DNA from: Gp6-AA40 sp963772955
GTDB lineage: Bacteria > Acidobacteriota > Vicinamibacteria > Vicinamibacterales > UBA2999
Assembly: GCA_963772955.1 (NCBI GenBank)
Contig: CAVYZF010000019.1
Location: forward strand, 310,001-374,000
DNA length: 64,000 bases
Direction: 5' to 3'
Positions 33,731-42,600 of the stretch are shown here, one piece after another. How positions within the stretch are numbered: the first letter of the stretch is position 1; each line of letters opens with the position of its first letter. The notes below the pieces were generated by a model. The model ran no database searches. It worked only from the letters and a program-made list of their open reading frames with translations, and was not told the origin of the DNA. The position numbers were made by a program, and so were the translations under genes.

Positions 33731-35181
33731 AGGGCGAGACTCCTCGCGCGCAGGCGTTCGTCGGCGGCCGTCAGTGCGGCGCGAGTCCGTGTCAGCCAGG
33801 CACGGTCCGCGGCGAGAGTAGCGCCAGCCTGTTCGAGCGCGCGCGAGGTCTCGAGGGGTGAGGGTCCGCCCGGCGTCCGGCGCACATCGACGAAGTGCCG
33901 CGGGCTCATGATCTGCGAGAGTTCCGCCGCCGTCAGCTCCAACGGCGCACCGAGCACGTCACGGGTGACGTCCCGCAACATCACGGCAACCGCAGCGGGA
34001 TCGTTGAGCCTGCACGATCCGCTCAGTCGGCCAGCAATCGTGTGTGCCGTCTTGAACGGCACACCACGCTCGCGGACCAGGGAATCTGCAAGCTCCGTCA
34101 ACGTCGTGCCACCGTCTGCGGCGCGCGCCTCCATCCGGGCGATGTCGAACTCAGCTGCTCGCATCGCCGCGCCCACGAGCGTTGCCGCGCGTGTGGCGTC
34201 GCGGAACATCGCCGCCACGAGCGGCTGCAGGTCATCTTCGGTATCGACGATGTCGCCGAAGGGCGTGTTGTGCACCATCATCATGATTGCCGAGACCTGA
34301 CCGAGCGCCTTGCTGCCGATCGCACGCGCGTGTTCGAGCGCGACGGGATTGCGCTTCTGCGGCATGATCGTGCTCGACTGCACGAAGCCCTCGGCCAACC
34401 GCAGATACCCGAACTCCACGGTGCACCAGAGCAGCAGGTCCTGGACGAATCGGCCAAGGCCGGTCGTCAGCACGGCGGCCGCCGACGCGCTTTCGAGCAG
34501 ATAGTCCACGGTCGCGATGCTTCCGTAGGTGTTGCCGGTCGGGCCATCGAAGCCAAGCAGATCGCTCGTCAGCTGACGCTCGATCGGAAAGCCGGTCCCG
34601 GTGATGGCGCACGAACCGAGCGGGCTGCGATTCGTCGACGCATACGCGGCCCGAAGCCGGACGACATCGCGCTCCAGTTGCTCGATGACGCCGAGCAGAT
34701 AGTGCGCGAGCGTCGTCGGCTGCGCCGGCTGCGTGTGGGTGTGCGCGGCAAAGAGCGTCTCGCGGTGCTTCAACGCGTGCGCAATGAGGACCTCACGCAG
34801 GCCCGCAGTCGCATCGATCAACCGGCTGATGAACTCCCGCTGTCGCAACCGGTACATCGTCATGTCGATGTCGTTGCGGCTGCGTGCGGTGTGGAGCCGG
34901 CCGGCCACATCCTCACCGCAGACGTCGATGAGCAGGCGCTCAATGTGCGAGAAGAGATCCTCGCAGCTGCCGTCGTAGGGCGTCTTGCGGATCGTGTTGA
35001 CGGAGATCGACTCGAGGCCGTCCCGAATCGCGCGCGCGTGAGCCGCCTCGACGATGCCGCAGTGGGCGAGCATGACGAGATGGGCGTAATGAATCGACAT
35101 CAGCGGCGACAGGAACAGCGCCTTCGCGTCCTCGAAATTCTCGTTGAGGACTTGGGACACGTATTCCGGATCGAACCGCAT
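33727..35181 (-). CDS. argH: Argininosuccinate lyase (fumarase/aspartase superfamily)
   Basis: 484 aa. The superfamily signature SSTIMPQKRNPVALEHAR lies at about residues 265-285 and contains the catalytic serine loop; DGSCEDLFSHIERLL, TARSRNDIDMTMYRLRQREF and HTHTQPAQPTTLAHYLLG are the other two ArgH active-site blocks. It cleaves argininosuccinate to arginine and fumarate. Compared with biosynthetic ArgH the context is odd: no other arg gene is near and it heads a unit with a tiny membrane protein, an SSS symporter and an asparaginase-like gene. A lyase for a related substrate is therefore possible. Confidence 0.88.
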   Translation of the reverse strand: MRFDPEYVSQVLNENFEDAKALFLSPLMSIHYAHLVMLAHCGIVEAAHARAIRDGLESISVNTIRKTPYDGSCEDLFSHIERLLIDVCGEDVAGRLHTARSRNDIDMTMYRLRQREFISRLIDATAGLREVLIAHALKHRETLFAAHTHTQPAQPTTLAHYLLGVIEQLERDVVRLRAAYASTNRSPLGSCAITGTGFPIERQLTSDLLGFDGPTGNTYGSIATVDYLLESASAAAVLTTGLGRFVQDLLLWCTVEFGYLRLAEGFVQSSTIMPQKRNPVALEHARAIGSKALGQVSAIMMMVHNTPFGDIVDTEDDLQPLVAAMFRDATRAATLVGAAMRAAEFDIARMEARAADGGTTLTELADSLVRERGVPFKTAHTIAGRLSGSCRLNDPAAVAVMLRDVTRDVLGAPLELTAAELSQIMSPRHFVDVRRTPGGPSPLETSRALEQAGATLAADRAWLTRTRAALTAADERLRARSLAL

Positions 35182-35205
35182 GGGCCGAGTATATCTGGAG
35201 GGTTG

Positions 35206-37755
35206 CTAAGGGTTCATCCAGTAGGCGAACTTGACGAGGAGCGTGTTGCTCGCCGGCGTGGAGAACAGACTTGAATAGTCGCTGCCGAACGCGAAGCGCC
35301 CGGGCTCGCCCTGCCCTTCGCGACCTTGCTGCCAGACCACGAACAGCGTGGACCCGGGCCGGTACTCCCAGCGCAGCACATTCGTCGTGCGGAATGACAG
35401 GACGTTGAAGTCAGCGTCGCCGTTGTAATCGTACAGCGCGTAGCGATCCTCGTAGTGCTCGGCGCGGCCGTCGACGAGCTCCTTGTAGTTTACGTAGTGT
35501 CCCGCGCTCACGAACGGCTGTCCGTAAATCTGCAGCGACAGGCTCGGCGTCATCGTGTAGTTGACGCGCAGCGTGAGCGCGTGCGTGTCCTGCTCGAGCC
35601 GGCCGAAGACGTAGTGCGATCCGCCCACGTCCGGTACTGCGGCAACCCACTGGGCATCGGTGATGTTGTCGTTGTAGCGGAAGCCCACTTCGGTCGAGAA
35701 CGACGAGACCGGGCGGATCACGACCCTCGGCTCGAGCTCCCAGTACCGCCCGTGCCCATCGGTTCCGAATCCCGAGTTCCATTGCAGGCTCACAACGCGC
35801 CGATCGTTCGTGTTCACCCACTGCCAACTGTTGATGTTGGGTTCGCTGTAGCCGCCGGGACCTCCGCGCGTCAGTCGATCGTCGAACGTCCGCGCGTTGA
35901 AGCTGATTCCGCCCCCTGCCCGCCACAGGTTCTGGAACTCCCAGTTCGCGTTGACGTTTCCACCAGTCTCCAACCGGTCACCGCCATAGTTGAACGCCGA
36001 CCATTGGTTGAAGTTGAGAAACCTGTTCCTCGTGTACTTCCCCGGCGTCTGCCTCCGGAACTGAAACCAGCTGTTCTGCGTGATGACGTCAGCGCGCTGC
36101 TGAAAGCCAAGGTCGTTGACTTCGAAGCCGGGCGACTTGTACGCGACCTGGACGTTCATCCGCGTGTGCTCGCCGGCGATCTTGCCGAACGACGCCATCC
36201 CCGAGTGACCGCGCAACGTCTCTGCGAACGGATCGACTTCGACGTGATCGGCATCTGGACGCTGGAAGCTGTGCACGTTGTTCCGCTGGAGCAGGGTGAT
36301 CGATTCCGGCGTTCCATTGACATCGCTGCCAGCCCAGTACCCGTTGAGACCCCAGCGCTTGCCGATGCGCCAGTCGTAGTCGATACCGCCGGTGATCGCG
36401 CTCTCCGGTAGGAACTCCACGCCCTCCTTCAGATCGCGATGCGTCGTCGTAAAGATGAAGCCCAGCGACGATTGATCCGAAAACTCCCGTCGCGCCCGGG
36501 AGACTGAGTAGAGCGTGGCGGGCTCGATCACCTCGCTGCGGCGCAGGGACCCGAACGCGATGTCGGCGTGTTCCTCCTGCGTCGCGGCGGCGAGCACGCC
36601 GACTGAGAAGTCGCGCACGCGCCCGGTCAACTTGGACGCGCCCAGGATGGTCGTCTGTATCGGGTGCACCATGAACTCGTCGGAACCAATCGCGGGCGCG
36701 CCGCGCGGAGCGCGGCCGATTCGACGGGAGTAGAACAGGCTGCAGTCGCGGCACTCGAACTGATAGGTGCCCGATCCTTCGATGAAGAACGGACGTTTCT
36801 CCGAGAAGAACGTCTCGAACGCGCTGAGGTTGACGACGGCCGGATCGGCCTCGACCTGGCCGAAGTCCGGGTTGATGGTTGCCGTCAGGTTCAAGGCAGG
36901 GGTCACGGCGTACTTCAGGTCGACGCCTGCCGACATGTCGTGGTCCGGGCTGTTCTGCAGTGGGTTCCCGGCATCCAACGGCGTCGTGCCGATCTCGCCG
37001 ACGACGTACGGAACGAGCTCGAGGCGCTTCGCGGCCTGTCCGATCGTCACGCCACTCAATTCACCGAACGACGAGACGAACCCGCTCGCGTTCTTCGACA
37101 GCAGCGGCCAGGTAGTTGTCTCGTTCAGGCGCGCGACGCTGCGCATCACCGCGAAGCCGAGCACACCGTCGCCACCGTGGCTGAATCGAAGCTGCGAGAA
37201 CGGAATGCGGAACTCCGCGCACCACCCGTCGGGATCGCGTCGCGACACGACGTCCCAGACCGCATCCCAACTGTCGTCGTTGTTCGAATCGTTGAACCAG
37301 TACGAATCCTGCTTGACGCCGACCGGGTTCACGCCGAACTGGTACGCCGTCCGCCGGTCGTGATACGAGTCGATCAGCACTTGAACCCAATCCGACGACG
37401 ACTCCACATCACGTCGAGTGAGGAAGCCCATGATTTGATTGGGATCGGGATCGGAGGCACGCACGCCTACGTAGATCGCCGTGGCGTCGAACACCACGCG
37501 CGCCTCCGTCCTCATCGTTCCCGGCGCGCCCTCGAGCGGTTCGCGTTGAACGAATGCGGTAATGGGGGTCGCCTCTTGCCAGGCGGGATCGCTCAAGTCT
37601 CCGTCGAGAACGATCGGGAGTGTGCCTTCGTGGATGGAGACAGCCGACATCTGCGCGACCGGCAGTTGGGCAAGCGCCGACGTCCACACGCCCATCACCG
37701 CCACTACGATGACTGTGAGTACGAGCCTAGCGGACACGCCTCTCCACAGCAGCAT
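35206..37755 (-). CDS. Secreted CBM9-like/DUF5916 outer-membrane protein
   Basis: 849 aa with signal segment ARLVLTVIVVAVMGVWTSALAQ. Residues ~40-240 are a carbohydrate-binding-module-9-like domain (LPIVLDGDLSDPAWQEATPITAFVQREP, WCAEFRIPFSQLRF). The rest is DUF5916, recognised by LNLTATINPDFGQVEADPAVVNLSAFETFFSEKRPFFIEG and many alternating beta strands, ending in Phe-Ala-Tyr-Trp-Met-Asn-Pro; this is compatible with an outer-membrane barrel. The family is often near hydrolases; the ligand is not known. The start could also be the GTG seven codons in, which has GGAGAGG just before it. Confidence 0.88.
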   Translation of the reverse strand: MLLWRGVSARLVLTVIVVAVMGVWTSALAQLPVAQMSAVSIHEGTLPIVLDGDLSDPAWQEATPITAFVQREPLEGAPGTMRTEARVVFDATAIYVGVRASDPDPNQIMGFLTRRDVESSSDWVQVLIDSYHDRRTAYQFGVNPVGVKQDSYWFNDSNNDDSWDAVWDVVSRRDPDGWCAEFRIPFSQLRFSHGGDGVLGFAVMRSVARLNETTTWPLLSKNASGFVSSFGELSGVTIGQAAKRLELVPYVVGEIGTTPLDAGNPLQNSPDHDMSAGVDLKYAVTPALNLTATINPDFGQVEADPAVVNLSAFETFFSEKRPFFIEGSGTYQFECRDCSLFYSRRIGRAPRGAPAIGSDEFMVHPIQTTILGASKLTGRVRDFSVGVLAAATQEEHADIAFGSLRRSEVIEPATLYSVSRARREFSDQSSLGFIFTTTHRDLKEGVEFLPESAITGGIDYDWRIGKRWGLNGYWAGSDVNGTPESITLLQRNNVHSFQRPDADHVEVDPFAETLRGHSGMASFGKIAGEHTRMNVQVAYKSPGFEVNDLGFQQRADVITQNSWFQFRRQTPGKYTRNRFLNFNQWSAFNYGGDRLETGGNVNANWEFQNLWRAGGGISFNARTFDDRLTRGGPGGYSEPNINSWQWVNTNDRRVVSLQWNSGFGTDGHGRYWELEPRVVIRPVSSFSTEVGFRYNDNITDAQWVAAVPDVGGSHYVFGRLEQDTHALTLRVNYTMTPSLSLQIYGQPFVSAGHYVNYKELVDGRAEHYEDRYALYDYNGDADFNVLSFRTTNVLRWEYRPGSTLFVVWQQGREGQGEPGRFAFGSDYSSLFSTPASNTLLVKFAYWMNP

Positions 37756-37815
37756 AAGACGACTGACAACTACGGCTGGTTGACTACGAACGGAAGAAAC
37801 CCGGGATTCGGAATG

Positions 37816-39060
37816 CTACGCTGCGGCGGTCCGAACCGTGGCCGGGGCCGCCCCAGGCACAGACGGTTCCCGCTTCGCGACGATATATCGGACCAAGTCT
37901 GCTGTCAGTAGAGCTTGCAACACTTGCGGGCCAAGGTGCAGGCCGGCATCGAGGACCGGTGCCGTCAATTGTTGCGCAATCGCGTCCTCAATCCACAGGC
38001 GACTGATGACCGCGCCATGGTGGGCGATCTGTACCGTGCCCAGTGGCTCCCCTGACCAGGTGACGTGCAGGCGGACACGATCGTGTGTTGCCGCGTCCGG
38101 AATTGGGACGACGCCGTCTCGCAGATCGACGTGGCAATCAAGTATGCGCACGGACCCGCGGCGGGTCGAGGGATGCGATGTTGGCGTCACCGTCAGCGCG
38201 CGAACGATGGCGGCAGGCTCCCACACACGCGTGTACCTCACTGGGGGAGCTCCGCCAGGCCTCCAGTACGCGACGTTGGAGCTGGCTCGCTCCAGTGCGC
38301 GCTGCGTGGCACCGTCGATCGATTCGTAGTCCTCGCGTACACGCCACCAGCTGCGGCAGAACGGTGCGCCCGCCGGCAGCTTTGGCCTGAAGGGGCGTCG
38401 GAGATATTGCGGGATAACGAGGCCACTCACCGTCATCACTTCGGGGTCCGAGAGAAACACGTTGACCAGCGCCGAAACCCAATGGCGATCGACAACGCTA
38501 TCACCATCGGTCAGCGCGAGGATGTCTCCGCGGCACTCGGCGATCGCGTGGCGCGACGCCATGCCAAGACCCGGCGCACTGGTGTATCGAATCCGCGGAT
38601 ACCGATCGCGCACGAGTGCTTCAACGTGCTTGCGATCCTCGGATGCGTCAACGAGCACGAGATCGAGCGCCGGGTAATCGAGACGCAGCAACGAGTCGAG
38701 GCACGGCTGCAATCGGCTGGCGGCGGTCCGGCTTCGAACGGCGACGGTCACGAGCGCTCCCGACACCGAGGAAGGCGCGGGCGACTGCATCAACGTGGTC
38801 GCATCGGGCATTCGAAGCGGACGGCCGCTCTGGATCGCGCGCTCTGCGAGCGGCAAGGCACAGCTCCACGCATGCTGGCGAACAAACCGGCGAATGAGGG
38901 AGGTCGTGTCGAGACGGCCATCCGTCACACGGCCCGCGCCCCAGCCGAGGGGACGTCCGTGCAGCCGGAAGAGGACGAGGGCCGACGACGCGTCCGAGAC
39001 CGCTAAATGACTGAGTCTCTGGGTTATCTCGAAATCAACGACGACGGCGCCAGCTGACAT
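37816..39060 (-). CDS. Family-2-like glycosyltransferase
   Basis: 414 aa from ATG 39060 (GGGGA upstream). A ~100-residue N-terminal part of unknown type precedes a GT-A core: VTVAVRSRTAASRLQPCLDSLLRLDYPALDLVLVDASED, the DxD-like LALTDGDSVVDRHWVSALVNVFLSDPEVMTVSGLV and a cluster ERASSNVAYWRPGG. It lacks the C-terminal membrane segments of processive GT2 enzymes, so a soluble transferase is expected. The C-terminal ~120 residues (LDCHVDLRDGVVPIPDAATHDRVRLHVTW...) may be a separate domain. Donor and acceptor are unknown. Confidence 0.8.
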   Translation of the reverse strand: MSAGAVVVDFEITQRLSHLAVSDASSALVLFRLHGRPLGWGAGRVTDGRLDTTSLIRRFVRQHAWSCALPLAERAIQSGRPLRMPDATTLMQSPAPSSVSGALVTVAVRSRTAASRLQPCLDSLLRLDYPALDLVLVDASEDRKHVEALVRDRYPRIRYTSAPGLGMASRHAIAECRGDILALTDGDSVVDRHWVSALVNVFLSDPEVMTVSGLVIPQYLRRPFRPKLPAGAPFCRSWWRVREDYESIDGATQRALERASSNVAYWRPGGAPPVRYTRVWEPAAIVRALTVTPTSHPSTRRGSVRILDCHVDLRDGVVPIPDAATHDRVRLHVTWSGEPLGTVQIAHHGAVISRLWIEDAIAQQLTAPVLDAGLHLGPQVLQALLTADLVRYIVAKREPSVPGAAPATVRTAAA

Positions 39061-39137
39061 CCCCACGTCCCCTTCTGCAGCGTGGGGGTCAGTGCAAGAG
39101 CGATACCGCGAGGCAGGGCCGCAGCAGAGGGCGCGGC

Positions 39138-40895
39138 TCAGCCCGTTCGCACGGGATTTCCGCCTGGGGCCAGCCAGAAGTCCCTCCCGGCGCGTTGTTC
39201 GGGTGTCGCGGCTTGATCGGGTTCGAGTTGCCATGACTTCGAGGGCTCGGCGCCCAGGGTGATGTCCAGGCGAATCAGTCGATCGCGACGCGCGACGAGC
39301 ATCGACACGCGATCCCCCGCGACGTACTGCTCCATCCGTGCGTCGAGTTGATCGGGCCGCACACGGAAGTCGTCGATTGCCACGATCTCATCGTCAACAT
39401 TGAGGCCCGCTTCGTGCGCGGGAGTGCCGCGCTTGACCTGCGCCACGACCAGCCTGCCACCATCGATCCTGGTGACGGTTCCGAGCGTCGCTCGTCGTGG
39501 CGTCTTCCCGGCTTCTGGTTCTGCGGTCTTGAATCGAAGCCCCAGCGTGTCCAGCGCGTCGGCATATTCGAGCTCGCCGGTGCCTTCCAACGCCGACAAC
39601 CAGAATGATTCGAAGCTTGCACCTGCCACGTCCTCCACGAGCGCGCGAAACTCGTGCTCCGAGTATCCGCGCTGGCCCGAGTACTTCGCATACGCCGCCC
39701 GCATCACATCGTCGAGGCTGCGCCGGCCGCTCGAGGCGCGACGGATCCTGATGTCGAGCAGAAAGGCGACGATCGAGCCTTTGATGTAGTAGCTGATCGA
39801 CGTGTTCGGCGAGTTCTCGTCGGGTCGATAGAATTTGATCCACGCATCGAACGACGCGTTCACGATCGAATGAACCGCACGCCCTGGCGTCGTCTGTAGC
39901 GCCTCGATCTTGTTCGAGAGAGACGCCAGGAACTCCTCGCGCGTCGAGAGTCCGGCCCTGTGCACGAGCAGATCGCCGTAGTAGTCGGTGATCCCTTCGA
40001 CGACCCAGAGACTACGTGTGTGTGCCTCGCGCTCGTAGTCGAATGGCCCCAGGGCGATCGGCCGCAGGCGTTTGCCGTTCCAGACGTGAAACAGTTCATG
40101 GCTCGCGAGTTCGAGCCACCCGAGGTAAGCCTTTCGCGTGCGCGTCGCCCATCTGCTCGTCATCAGCACGGCGGAGTCGCAGTGCTCGAGACCACCACCA
40201 GATTCAGTGATCAGATTGAGGCACACGTAGTGGTCATACGGAACGGTTCCCCAGAAGCGATGCTGCTCCCGGGCGATCGACTCGAAGTCGTGCGCCGCGC
40301 GTGCGCCGTCAAAGACGCCAGCCTCGCCTTCGTTGACGAGTCGATGGATCCGGCCGTCGAGCTCGAAGTCGTAGATCGATGGGCTGCCAAGCAGGAGCGG
40401 CGAGTCGACTAGCACGTCGTAGCTCTCCGCTCTAAAGCTGTGTGGCTTGCCAGTGAGGGTTGGCAGCGCGGTTGTCGCGCGCGTCCATGACGCGGGCAGG
40501 GTCAGCGTGACTTCGTGCGGCCGCGTGTGTGAGTCGGCGAGTGTAAGGAATGTCGGCGCTCCGTTGATCAGCGCAAAGCCGGACTCGATCCAGTTCGTGC
40601 GCACGGACATCTCGCGACCGTACACGCGGTACGTCACGACGACGGTCTCGGCGCCGCCGGTCGCAATCGCCCAGCGATTCTTGGCCGTCTTGGTGACGGC
40701 CAGCGCACGACCCGATCCCGTCGCTGCCATGTTCTCGACGTGGCGCTCGTACTCACGAATGAGGTACGAGCCCGGCGTCCAGACCGCCATCATCAATTCC
40801 ACCTCATCGCGGCCGGAAGTAGGGACTTCCACACGCACCTCGACGTAGTGCGCATGAGGCGCGGTAAAGCTGAGCGTGTATCGAATCGGATCCAT
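39138..40895 (-). CDS. M61 glycyl-aminopeptidase-like protease with PDZ domain
   Basis: 585 aa, no signal peptide. N-terminal beta domain (YTLSFTAPHAHYVEVRVEVPT...MAVWTPGSYLIREYERHVE) is the M61 hallmark. The zinc site HELFHVWNGKRLRP is at about residue 266 with the third ligand in VEGITDYYGD ~25-30 residues on. A C-terminal PDZ domain (~residues 460-560) reads GTVTRIDGGRLVVAQVKRGTPAHEAGLNVDDEIVAIDDFRV. A secreted paralogue lies at 44038-45909. Roles in peptide scavenging are inferred from the family. Confidence 0.9.
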   Translation of the reverse strand: MDPIRYTLSFTAPHAHYVEVRVEVPTSGRDEVELMMAVWTPGSYLIREYERHVENMAATGSGRALAVTKTAKNRWAIATGGAETVVVTYRVYGREMSVRTNWIESGFALINGAPTFLTLADSHTRPHEVTLTLPASWTRATTALPTLTGKPHSFRAESYDVLVDSPLLLGSPSIYDFELDGRIHRLVNEGEAGVFDGARAAHDFESIAREQHRFWGTVPYDHYVCLNLITESGGGLEHCDSAVLMTSRWATRTRKAYLGWLELASHELFHVWNGKRLRPIALGPFDYEREAHTRSLWVVEGITDYYGDLLVHRAGLSTREEFLASLSNKIEALQTTPGRAVHSIVNASFDAWIKFYRPDENSPNTSISYYIKGSIVAFLLDIRIRRASSGRRSLDDVMRAAYAKYSGQRGYSEHEFRALVEDVAGASFESFWLSALEGTGELEYADALDTLGLRFKTAEPEAGKTPRRATLGTVTRIDGGRLVVAQVKRGTPAHEAGLNVDDEIVAIDDFRVRPDQLDARMEQYVAGDRVSMLVARRDRLIRLDITLGAEPSKSWQLEPDQAATPEQRAGRDFWLAPGGNPVRTG

Positions 40896-40928
40896 CTTGG
40901 GCGCTGGGCTCCAGGTGGTCGATGTAGC

Positions 40929-40992
40929 GGCAAGTCTTCAGACTCGCCGTGGGAACGGGCTGACCAATCAAGGCGGGTCTGAAGACCCGCCT
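40929..40992. repeat. REPIN-like doublet of REP-like palindromes
   Basis: Right element: AGGCGGGTCT, GA, AGACCCGCCT (40971-40992) followed by CTACG. Left element: an inverted, decayed copy, GGCAAGTCT-TC-AGACTCGCC (40929-40948), preceded by GTAGC, the complement of the tail. Two REPs facing away in one short unit is the layout of a REPIN. A third single copy is at 17441-17462. Confidence 0.65.
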
Positions 40993-41033
40993 CTACGTTG
41001 CAAACAGTTCTAGGATAGCTGTGAAGCCCGGAG

Positions 41034-42584
41034 TTGCCGTTGGGACATCGCATCAAGGCGCGGAAGGCGCAGTCAGCACCGGCGCCACACATCGACACGG
41101 ATGACGCGATCGTCGCGTCGTTCCTGAGCGACGCGGCGCACGTGCCAGGCGGATTCGCGGCTGGCGTCGCGTTCCCGCACAACGAAGCGGAGGTTGCGTC
41201 TGCTGTCGCGCACGCGACGCGCGTGCTGCCGATTGGTGCGCAGTCGTCGCTGACTGGTGGGGCGACACCGCGCGGTGAGCTCGTGCTGAGCACGCGAGCG
41301 CTGTCGCATATCAGCAGTGCAGCCGGCGACAGCGTTCGCGTCGGCGCGGGAGTACCGCTCAAGGAACTGCAGCGCTCCCTCGCCGCGGTCGGGCTCTACT
41401 ACCCGCCCGTCCCGACATTCGACGGCGCATTCGTCGGCGGCACGATCGCCACGAATGCCGCGGGGGCTGCGACGTTCAAGCACGGCTCGACACGTCGATG
41501 GGTGAATGCCGCGACTATCGTGCTGGCCAACGGTGACGTCCTGGACGTGACGCGCGGCGATACCGTCGCGGGCGACGACGGCTGGTTCGAGATCGCGTTG
41601 ACGTCGGGCGAGGTTCGACGCCTACCCGTGCCCACCTATGCCATGCCCGATGTTCCAAAGCTCTCGGCTGGCTACTTTGCGGCGCGGGGAATGGACCTCA
41701 TAGACCTCTTCATCGGAGCGGAGGGCACGCTTGGCGTCGTGGTCGAGGCGACACTCAATGTCGTCGCGCGTCCGAGGCGAATCGCGGCCCTCGTGCGGTG
41801 TGCCGACGACAGCCAGGCCGTTGCGTTGACGGCAGCGTTGCGTCGGGAAGCGCGATCCGCGTGGCAGGGGCGTGGCCCTCTGGACGTTGCCGCGATCGAA
41901 TACATGGACACGCGCGCGCTTCGAGCGGTGACCGATGAAGGGTTCAGCAGGGCAGGCGTCGTGCGCCCCTCCGGGCAGTCGGTGATGCTCCTCTTGCAGA
42001 TCGAGATCAGCGGTGATGACGAGCGCGTGCTCGGCCAACTGCAGTCGGTCTTCACGAGTGTCGGAATCGAGGACGATCCACACCTTGCACTGCCCGGCGA
42101 CGACCGCGGTGCCGAGCGACTGTCCAACCTGCGCGAGGCTGTTCCATCGAGCGTCAACGCGATTGTGGCGGCGGCAAAGCAGGCGCATCCCGACGTGGAG
42201 AAGACGGCCGGCGACATGGTCGTGCCATTCGACCGCCTGGCGGACTCGATCGACCTGTATCGCTCGACGCTCGAGCGCCACGGGCTCGACTACGCCATCT
42301 GGGGTCACGTGTCCGACGGCAACCTTCACCCGAACGTCGTGCCACGTAACTTCGTCGATGTACGCCGTGGGCGTGAAGCGATCCTCGAGATCGGGCGAGA
42401 GGTGGTCGCGATGGGTGGCGCGCCGCTTGCCGAGCACGGCGTCGGCCGAAGCGCATTGAAGCAGCAGCTCTTGCGAGAGCTCTACGGAACGGAAGGGATC
42501 GAGCAGATGCGCACCGTCAAGCGCGCGCTCGATCCTGAATGGAAACTCGCTCCTGGTGTGCTCTTCCCAGAGCCCAAAGCCTAG
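41034..42584 (+). CDS. FAD-linked oxidase, D-lactate/glycolate dehydrogenase type
   Basis: 516 aa from TTG 41034; only non-ATG starts exist because the frame closes at 41022 (TTG 41040 is an alternative). PCMH-type FAD-binding motifs: LPIGAQSSLTGGATPRGELVLSTRAL and FVGGTIATNAAGAATFKHGSTRRWVNAA. The C-terminal substrate cap contains YAIWGHVSDGNLHPNVVPR and HGVGRSALKQQLL. Members oxidise 2-hydroxy acids and pass electrons to quinone or cytochrome c. The last coding triplets and the TAG stop are supplied by a heptad repeat tract. Confidence 0.92.
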   Translation: MPLGHRIKARKAQSAPAPHIDTDDAIVASFLSDAAHVPGGFAAGVAFPHNEAEVASAVAHATRVLPIGAQSSLTGGATPRGELVLSTRALSHISSAAGDSVRVGAGVPLKELQRSLAAVGLYYPPVPTFDGAFVGGTIATNAAGAATFKHGSTRRWVNAATIVLANGDVLDVTRGDTVAGDDGWFEIALTSGEVRRLPVPTYAMPDVPKLSAGYFAARGMDLIDLFIGAEGTLGVVVEATLNVVARPRRIAALVRCADDSQAVALTAALRREARSAWQGRGPLDVAAIEYMDTRALRAVTDEGFSRAGVVRPSGQSVMLLLQIEISGDDERVLGQLQSVFTSVGIEDDPHLALPGDDRGAERLSNLREAVPSSVNAIVAAAKQAHPDVEKTAGDMVVPFDRLADSIDLYRSTLERHGLDYAIWGHVSDGNLHPNVVPRNFVDVRRGREAILEIGREVVAMGGAPLAEHGVGRSALKQQLLRELYGTEGIEQMRTVKRALDPEWKLAPGVLFPEPKA

Positions 42585-42600
42585 AGCCCAGAGCCTGGCT
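42566..42600 (+). repeat. Heptad repeat tract, ~5 units (CCCAGAG-type), containing a stop codon
   Basis: Units start at 42566 (CCCAGAG), 42573 (CCCAAAG), 42580 (CCTAGAG), 42587 (CCCAGAG) and 42594 (CCTGGCT). The third unit supplies the TAG stop of the FAD oxidase, and the last unit abuts the stop of the convergent M18 gene. It is the same word family as at 21091-21111. Confidence 0.88.
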
